Source of the DNA: Coprinellus micaceus
Taxonomy: Eukaryota; Basidiomycota; Agaricomycetes; Agaricales; Psathyrellaceae
DNA: 64,000 bases
Direction of reading: 5' to 3'
NCBI GenBank assembly: GCA_951394405.1
Contig: OX596337.1
Coordinates: forward strand, 4,340,001-4,404,000
Shown here piece after piece: positions 58,245-64,000 of the stretch (positions within the stretch are counted from its first letter, which is position 1; each line of letters opens with the position of its first letter). Position numbers and translations under genes: made by a program. The notes beneath the pieces are model-generated. The model searched no databases. It was given only the letters and a program-made list of their open reading frames with translations, and was not told the origin of the DNA.

Positions 58245-59958
58245 GGTGGTGATAATGAAAGATGCACGCAGGCCGCAAACCTTTATGTTCCCCGCATGCC
58301 GTGATATGAATCATATGGGTGGTTCGGTACCTGTGTCCCGGGGCAGCTGGGGTGGCGTTCCACAGCGATTTTACACCATTCCTGTGCCCGAGAGCCTAGT
58401 TAGACGCACGTTGGAAGCCAGTGTCACGACCAGGACACCAACCAGATAGGTGATGAAGGTAGACTCTAGAGTCGCGCAACTGCCGAAATGCCAGTGACGG
58501 ATGACGTCTACCACAATCACGTGTGCGCCAATAGGGGCGATGATCGGCGGGCGCTTAACTGTGTCTCTAGCGCTAACCGGCGGCTTCTGTTTTCTCGATT
58601 CGTAGCCCGTAAAAGCTAGGGCCTCTCTCTTTATCAATCCCACTTTGGAGATGGAGGGATATCAAGTTACGGAACTCCGGAAATATAAGGATCTGTCCTG
58701 TCCATAAGCCAAATCCAAGGCGATGCAACCAGGTGAAGTGGTATCAAAAGGATCAGAAAAGTGGAAAGAAGTGTGGAGGGAAGAGTGGGACACTATCCAG
58801 GTACAACACGGTGCAATGCTGTTATTTTCCTATGCTGATATACGGAACGATTCCGACGGGTCGATAGTTACTTTAGAAGATTGGTCTTCAGAGATGGGAC
58901 TCGGGGCAGCCGGGTCTTAGCTAAGGAGCATGACCTGTTATCAATTCTCCTGTCGGCGAATGGAATCTACACCCTTGCTAGTCTGGCGTGCCCCTTTGGG
59001 TTTTACTTCACTTTCGTCTGTGGCCTCAACGCGACAGGTCGAGGTCGGAGTCCTGGGGGTGTCTAAAGAACGGGATCACCCCCGCTCCATGACCCAAAAT
59101 AAAGGGGCAGGAGGGAACAGCTTTGTGTTACTGCTAAGGCTGGCGTTGTCCTCGACCTCGTTCGGGCTGGGGCATCGGGTGGAGTCCTGATGTTTTCGCT
59201 GGGATCCCCCACGGCAACTTGAATCATAATATCATCTTCCCGATGTGATCCATGGCAATTCTAAACCTGGAGCTCTGTATAAACAATAATATCCTCCACG
59301 CTCAGATAATAATCGTCGCATTCCCCCGTTCTTCACTAGGACCAGCGTTTTGTGACATCCCGGTAGTCACACAGGTCCATTCCTCCCAAAAGGCCTGCTC
59401 GCAGACTGCTATAATTATGTTCTAGATCAGGTCAGTATCTACTTCTCAGATTCGTAGAGCGCAGGCTGCGTGACCGTGTCATTATATGCCCATGCGCCGT
59501 TTCCCATCCCGGTGTGGCTGTTGTATTTCCTCCTGGCAAGGCTGCCGGCAAGAATAGAGACCCCCTGAATCCCAGCGCTGAGAGAGGCACCTTTAAATTA
59601 CATTACGTTCAGCTTTGAGATAAAGATTGCTAAGTACAGGCGGTAAGTGAGGAGCAAGTAGGAGCGGAACGATCGGAGTTTGAAGCGGTAGGTCCGTGTG
59701 TCGGTCAAGTATATAAACCAGACCTTCTGCAAACCACCTTCTTTCCTTTACCCCCATCACCCTTTACTCCCCTCCCTCCCGCCAATATTCTTGGCTCCCC
59801 CTCGCCCCGGAATCGCTCTGCGCGCATTCTCTTGGGAGTCCAGTTGGGAAGCGCCGGTGATAAGATAAGATAAGATTCATATTTAGATCAGGGCGTGTCA
59901 CCAAACAGAGCCTCCACGTCAGGGATGCACGGCAAGCACTGGCCTGCTAATTGCCATC
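58245..59958. other. intergenic region between divergent GRDP-2 and SEC27
   Basis: Shared upstream region of the two divergent genes. TATATAAA at 59710-59717 and a CCTTT/CCCTCC pyrimidine tract at 59740-59780 lie before SEC27. Short ORFs only. Confidence 0.45.
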
Positions 59959-62804
59959 ATGCTCTTCGAGGTCACCGTACGTCCAGCGATAGCGCATACA
60001 TTCAGCGGTCTGACCCAGAAGTCCACAGAAAAAGCTCTTCGCCCGCTCCGACCGGGTCAAGGCGGTCGATTTCCACCCGACAGAGCCATGGCTACTCACC
60101 GCGTTGTACAACGGCAGCGTGAACATCTACAACCACGACACCGGCGCCCTGGTACGGTCGTTCGAGGTCGCTGAGGTCCCAGTACGCTGTGCCAAGTTCA
60201 TCCCCCGGAAGCACTGGTTCGTCGCCGGATCCGACGACTACCAGCTGCGCGTCTTCAACTACAACACCCACGAGAAGGTCGCGGCGTTTGAAGCCCATCC
60301 GGATTACATTCGATGCCTCACCGTGCACCCGACGCTGCCCATCGTCCTCACAGGCAGCGATGACATGACGATAAAGGCGTGGGATTGGGAGAAGGGGTGG
60401 AAGAACATCCAGGTGCGTGCCAGGATTGGTGAATGCGGGCGAATCTAATGGGATTGCAGGTGTACGAGGGCCACACCCACTATATCATGTCTCTGTCCTT
60501 CAACCCAAAGGACAACAACACCTTCATCAGCGCCTGTCTCGACCGCACCGTCAAAGTCTGGTCGCTCGCCTCGCCCTCTCCCAACACCACCCTCGAAGCC
60601 CACGACAAGGGCGTCAACTTCGTCGACTTCTACCCCGGATCCGACAAGCCCTACCTCACGACCTGCGGGGACGACAAGACCGTCAAGGTGTACGACTACC
60701 TCTCGAAGAGCTGCGTGCAGACGATGGAGGGGCACACGAACAACGTCTCGTTCGCGGTATGGCTGGACAACCTGCCCGTGGTGGTGTCGGGAAGCGAGGA
60801 CGGCACGATCAAGATCTGGAACGCGTCGACGTACCGGATCGAGAACACGCTGAGCTACGGGCTCGAGCGGGCGTGGTGTGTTGCGCTGAACAAGGGCGCG
60901 AGCGAGGTCGCGGTGGGTTTCGATGAGGGTGTGGTGGTGATCAAGCTGGGGAGGGACGAGCCGACGTTCAGCATGGATCCCAGCGGTAAGCTCATCTACA
61001 CCAAGAACCACGAAGTCCTGTCTGGGAACCTATCCACGGTCGAGCACGATGTGACCCGGGCGGATGGTGCACGGATACCGTTCAGCACGAAGGATATGGG
61101 CACGACGGAGGTCTTCCCCACCGCGATCAACCACTCTGCCAACGGGCGTTTTGTCACTGTCGTCGGCGATGGAGAGTACATCATCTACACCGCCCTGGCG
61201 TGGAGGAACAAGAGTTTCGGCAGTGGTATCTCGTTCGCCTGGGCTCCTGATTCGAACACGTATGCGGTTCTGGAGTCGAAGGTTCGCCTGAAGATCTTCA
61301 AGAACTTCAGGGAGAAGACCGGCGGTGCAGGGACTGGGGCGACGATGAAGGGTGCTGGAAGCTGGGCCGTGGATCAGCTGTACACGGGTCCCGTCCTTGG
61401 TGCCAGGGGCAACGGGTTCGTCGTGTTCTGGGATTGGGAGACTGGCGAGATTGTGCGCAGGATCGACGTCGAGGCGAAGAATGTGCGTTTTTCTACACTC
61501 TACTCTGCGTTTATGCATGGGTTGAAACTGACTGGTTTTCTAGGTCTTCTGGTCTGGTACTGGAAACCTCGTTGCGGTCGCTGCCGATGACTCTTACTAC
61601 ATCCTTAAGTTCGATAGGGACGCGTACCAGGCGCGTGTGGACGATGGTGCTGAGCTCACGGATGAGGGTGTGGAGGAGGCGTTTGATGTCATTGCTGAGA
61701 TTCCCGATGGGTAAGTTCTACATCCGTTCTTACACGCATACGCCCGTTAACATGGGTTTCCTATAGCATCAAGACCGCGAAATGGGTCGGTGACTGCCTC
61801 ATCTACACGACTACGAACAACCGTCTGTGCTACTTCGTCGGCACCGAATCGTATACCATCAGCCCCTTCGATAAGTGAGACCATTTCAACCCTCGAGATC
61901 GTTTCTCTCATATGCTAATTTGCTGTTTTCAGGCCCCTATACCTCCTTGGGTACCTCCCTGCCCACAACCGGGTGTATGTCGCTGACAAGGACATGCACC
62001 TGTACGCGTACACGCTTTCCCTGAGCGTTGTGGAGTACCAGACCGCTGTCTTGAGAGGCGATGTGGAGGGTGCGCAGGAGATTCTGCCATCGATTCCCAA
62101 GAGCGAGGTCAACAAGGTCGCTAGGTTCTTGGAGCAGCGAGGTACGCGTATTTACTGTAATCCACGCCAAAACCGTTCCTCACTGAACGCGCACCGCAGA
62201 CCTCAAGGAACTCGCCCTCGAAATCACGACCGACCCCGACCACAAATTCGACCTCGCCCTATCCCTCGACGACCTTGACACCGCTGTCACCATTGCACGC
62301 ACCGTACCCCCTACCGAGTCCGCTGTGAAGTGGAAAGCCATCGGGGACCGCGCTCTCTCCGTCTGGCGCTTCGACCTCGCGAAAGAAGCCTTCCAGTCCG
62401 CCGGGGACCTTTCCTCGCTCTTCCTTCTGCTCCTGGCACAGGGAGACAAGGGAGGTGTGGAGAGGCTGGCGCAGGAGGCTGAGGGCAAGGGCTCGAACAA
62501 CTTGAGCTTTGTGTGTAGGCTCGTTGGTGGGGACGTTGATGGGTGTGTGGGTCTCCTAGGGAGGACAGGGAGAACACCGGAAGGGGCGGTGTTTGCGCGC
62601 ACGTATAAACCGAGTTTGGTTCCTGGCGTTGTGAAGCAGTGGAAGACGGAGTTGAAGGCGAGGCCGAAGATTGCGGGTGCGATTGCGGACCCGGAGGAGA
62701 ATGAGGATTTGTTTGAGGAGGGGTGGGCGGAGGCTCTTGCGCATGAGAAGGAGGTGGTGGAGGGCGAGGGTGTGGGGGCGTTGGTTGATGTTGGGGAGGA
62801 GTAG
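59959..62804 (+). CDS. SEC27: coatomer subunit beta' (COPI coat)
   Basis: Seven exons keep frame (59959-59976, 60029-60412, 60460-61482, 61544-61710, 61767-61874, 61933-62141, 62200-62804; 837 aa). The 18-nt first exon encodes MLFEVT. The protein opens [20 protein letters not shown] and carries WD40 repeats of the first propeller over residues about 10-300 ([48 protein letters not shown]). A second propeller/WD-associated region follows to about 590 ([13 protein letters not shown], [26 protein letters not shown]). A C-terminal helical solenoid ends near 837. Beta'-COP is part of the COPI outer coat and reads dilysine retrieval signals through its N-terminal propeller for Golgi-to-ER transport. 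Family length is about 800-900 aa, so this copy is full-length. It is a single-copy essential core gene in fungi and an anchor for orthology. Confidence 0.96.
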
Positions 62805-63896
62805 GTGTGCGTTTGGCGGTAATGTTTGTTGGTATGTGGTGGCGTATGGAGATGGATGTGTGTGCTAATGGAGCGTTAGTTTTTGTAGATTGGCTCTTTC
62901 ATTTGCGGAATGGATTTCTTTGGAACTGTAAACACCCCGTGGATACTGCTACACTGCGGCCCATGCTCGTCCTCGGAGACGTCCTCCAATGTGGCATTTG
63001 AATGCAGGGCTCGCCGAACGTGCACGACGGCAGTATGGGTCCGCTCAAGGGGGCCTCGAGGCTCGACCAACCTTCGTTTCTGTCCGCTGGAGACCCTTTA
63101 AGGTGGGCGTCTTGTTGAATTTGACCTCGACAGCGAGTATGCATGGGGCGTTTAAGTCTTTCAATTCATGTTCCTGAGGTACCCGCCTATTCCGCTGGCG
63201 ACAACGACAGATGAATTCAGTTCCAGCCTGAAGGTCCGCTGGCGCTGAAGGGTCAGCGTTGAATGAATTCCCTGCCTCCCGCACTCCTTCCTGCACAGAC
63301 CACACTGCAGAGCAGTTCGGGCATAGCGGGGGTCTCGGGGAGGTGATCAGGGCCGTCGAGGTGACTCCCGTCCGTCTGATGAACTCCCTTGCTGCTGTTG
63401 CACAAGCTCACATCATTCGTTAGAGAGGTGGAAATGAGATGTGGCTTCGATACTGTGGGTGCGTCTCGACGACCTTTGGGATAGATGGGGTGCCGTTTCA
63501 CTCACTATCGTAACTAGGCCCTTCGATAACGTCCAACGAATCGTGTACCGTGGTGATTGTTCCCAGGGCAAGTGCATTCACGATGTCTGTCAGTAACGTC
63601 TCTAACACATCATTAGGCTGCTGTAGTCCCGTGCGGCTTCTTATCCCACATACGGACGAACTATATTGCAGTGTGCCTTCTTCATTGAGCGCCAATCTTC
63701 GTCCTGTCAAGGCCACGTCCCGAGGTGGCGATTGGGTGCTAGATATAGGGAGCGGTGGTGTCGTTATCCTCCAGAAAACCTTCCTTCCCTTCCTCACCCA
63801 CTCCTCAAGCCACTGTGACGATTGTCCAGTGCCATCCCTTCATTTTCACATACTCTCATTTCACTAGAACCTTGAACACTTCGAAATCACAAGACC
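62805..63896. other. intergenic region
   Basis: Contains the 3' end of SEC27 and the upstream region of the next gene. No supported gene; ORFs of up to about 105 codons on both strands look like chance. Confidence 0.5.
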
Positions 63897-64000
63897 ATGT
63901 CGCCCTCGATCTTCGTCGATGACGCTGAACTCACCCAGGTCATCGGTGCCCAGTGGAGCCGGTTCGCCAACGCGACTTCAGCGCACAACCAAACGACCAC
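63897..64000 (+). CDS. 5' end of a gene running off the window
   Basis: ATG in AAGACCATG context after a CACTTCGAAATCACA leader; the frame MSPSIFVDDAELTQVIGAQW, then SRFANATSAHNQTT, stays open to the window edge. The VDD opening with N-x-T/S sites is like mushroom proteins with an extracellular lectin-like head and a single membrane anchor, but 34 residues are too few to be sure. Confidence 0.4.
   Translation, partial: MSPSIFVDDAELTQVIGAQWSRFANATSAHNQTT

Noticed and set aside
1..64000. tRNA genes, rRNA, CRISPR arrays, LTR pairs, reverse transcriptase
   Set aside because: No cloverleaf, rRNA, spaced-repeat, LTR or RT (YxDD) signal was recognised by eye; a tRNA scan and LTR search were not possible here.

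Overview
This window looks like chromosomal DNA from a basidiomycete fungus, most likely an Agaricomycete (mushroom-forming). Genes are split by many short introns (mostly 47-75 nt, GT..AG, often with a CTAAC-like branch site). The proteins include families typical of Agaricomycetes, and one clear housekeeping gene, the COPI beta'-coat subunit, is present. No rRNA, tRNA, CRISPR or bacterial-style operon was seen. All spliced models below were built by hand from frame continuity and splice sites, with no database search, so family names rest on recognised motifs.

Layout. 0.6-4.2 kb: two accessory genes, one with an RNase H1 N-terminal/viroplasmin-like domain and one DUF6698-like. 4.2-10.5 kb: gene-poor, with a 54-bp minisatellite. 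10.5-14.7 kb: an inverted copy of a repeated module carrying a small secreted-protein gene (here 'SSP') and a short unknown gene (here 'UP'). 15.66-24.54 kb: an 8.9-kb DNA transposon with an 11-bp target duplication, long imperfect terminal inverted repeats, and one giant gene joining a Gln/Gly-rich repeat region, a GCM-type zinc domain, a MULE-like DDE transposase, a ubiquitin-specific-protease-like domain and a PHD finger. 24.6-27.5 kb: decayed repeats and a 551-bp MITE-like element. 27.9-29.1 kb: a LAMTOR1/Ego1-like lysosomal anchor. 30.4-34.2 kb: a protein with four SWIM zinc fingers fused to a minimal ATP-dependent DNA ligase. 34.5-44.0 kb: a direct tandem array of the SSP/UP module in three units at different stages of decay. 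46.2-58.2 kb: two paralogous GRDP (glycine-rich domain) genes and two paralogous zinc-finger genes in mirror-image order, suggesting an old inverted duplication. 60.0-62.8 kb: SEC27. 63.9 kb: the start of a gene that runs off the end.

The window is therefore a patchwork of one core trafficking gene, one probable TORC1 scaffold gene, a composite DNA ligase, and lineage-specific families expanding by tandem and inverted duplication and transposition. The two best candidates for undescribed biology are the transposase-USP-PHD element (15.66-24.54 kb) and the four-SWIM ligase (30.44-34.24 kb). The SSP/UP module is a third.
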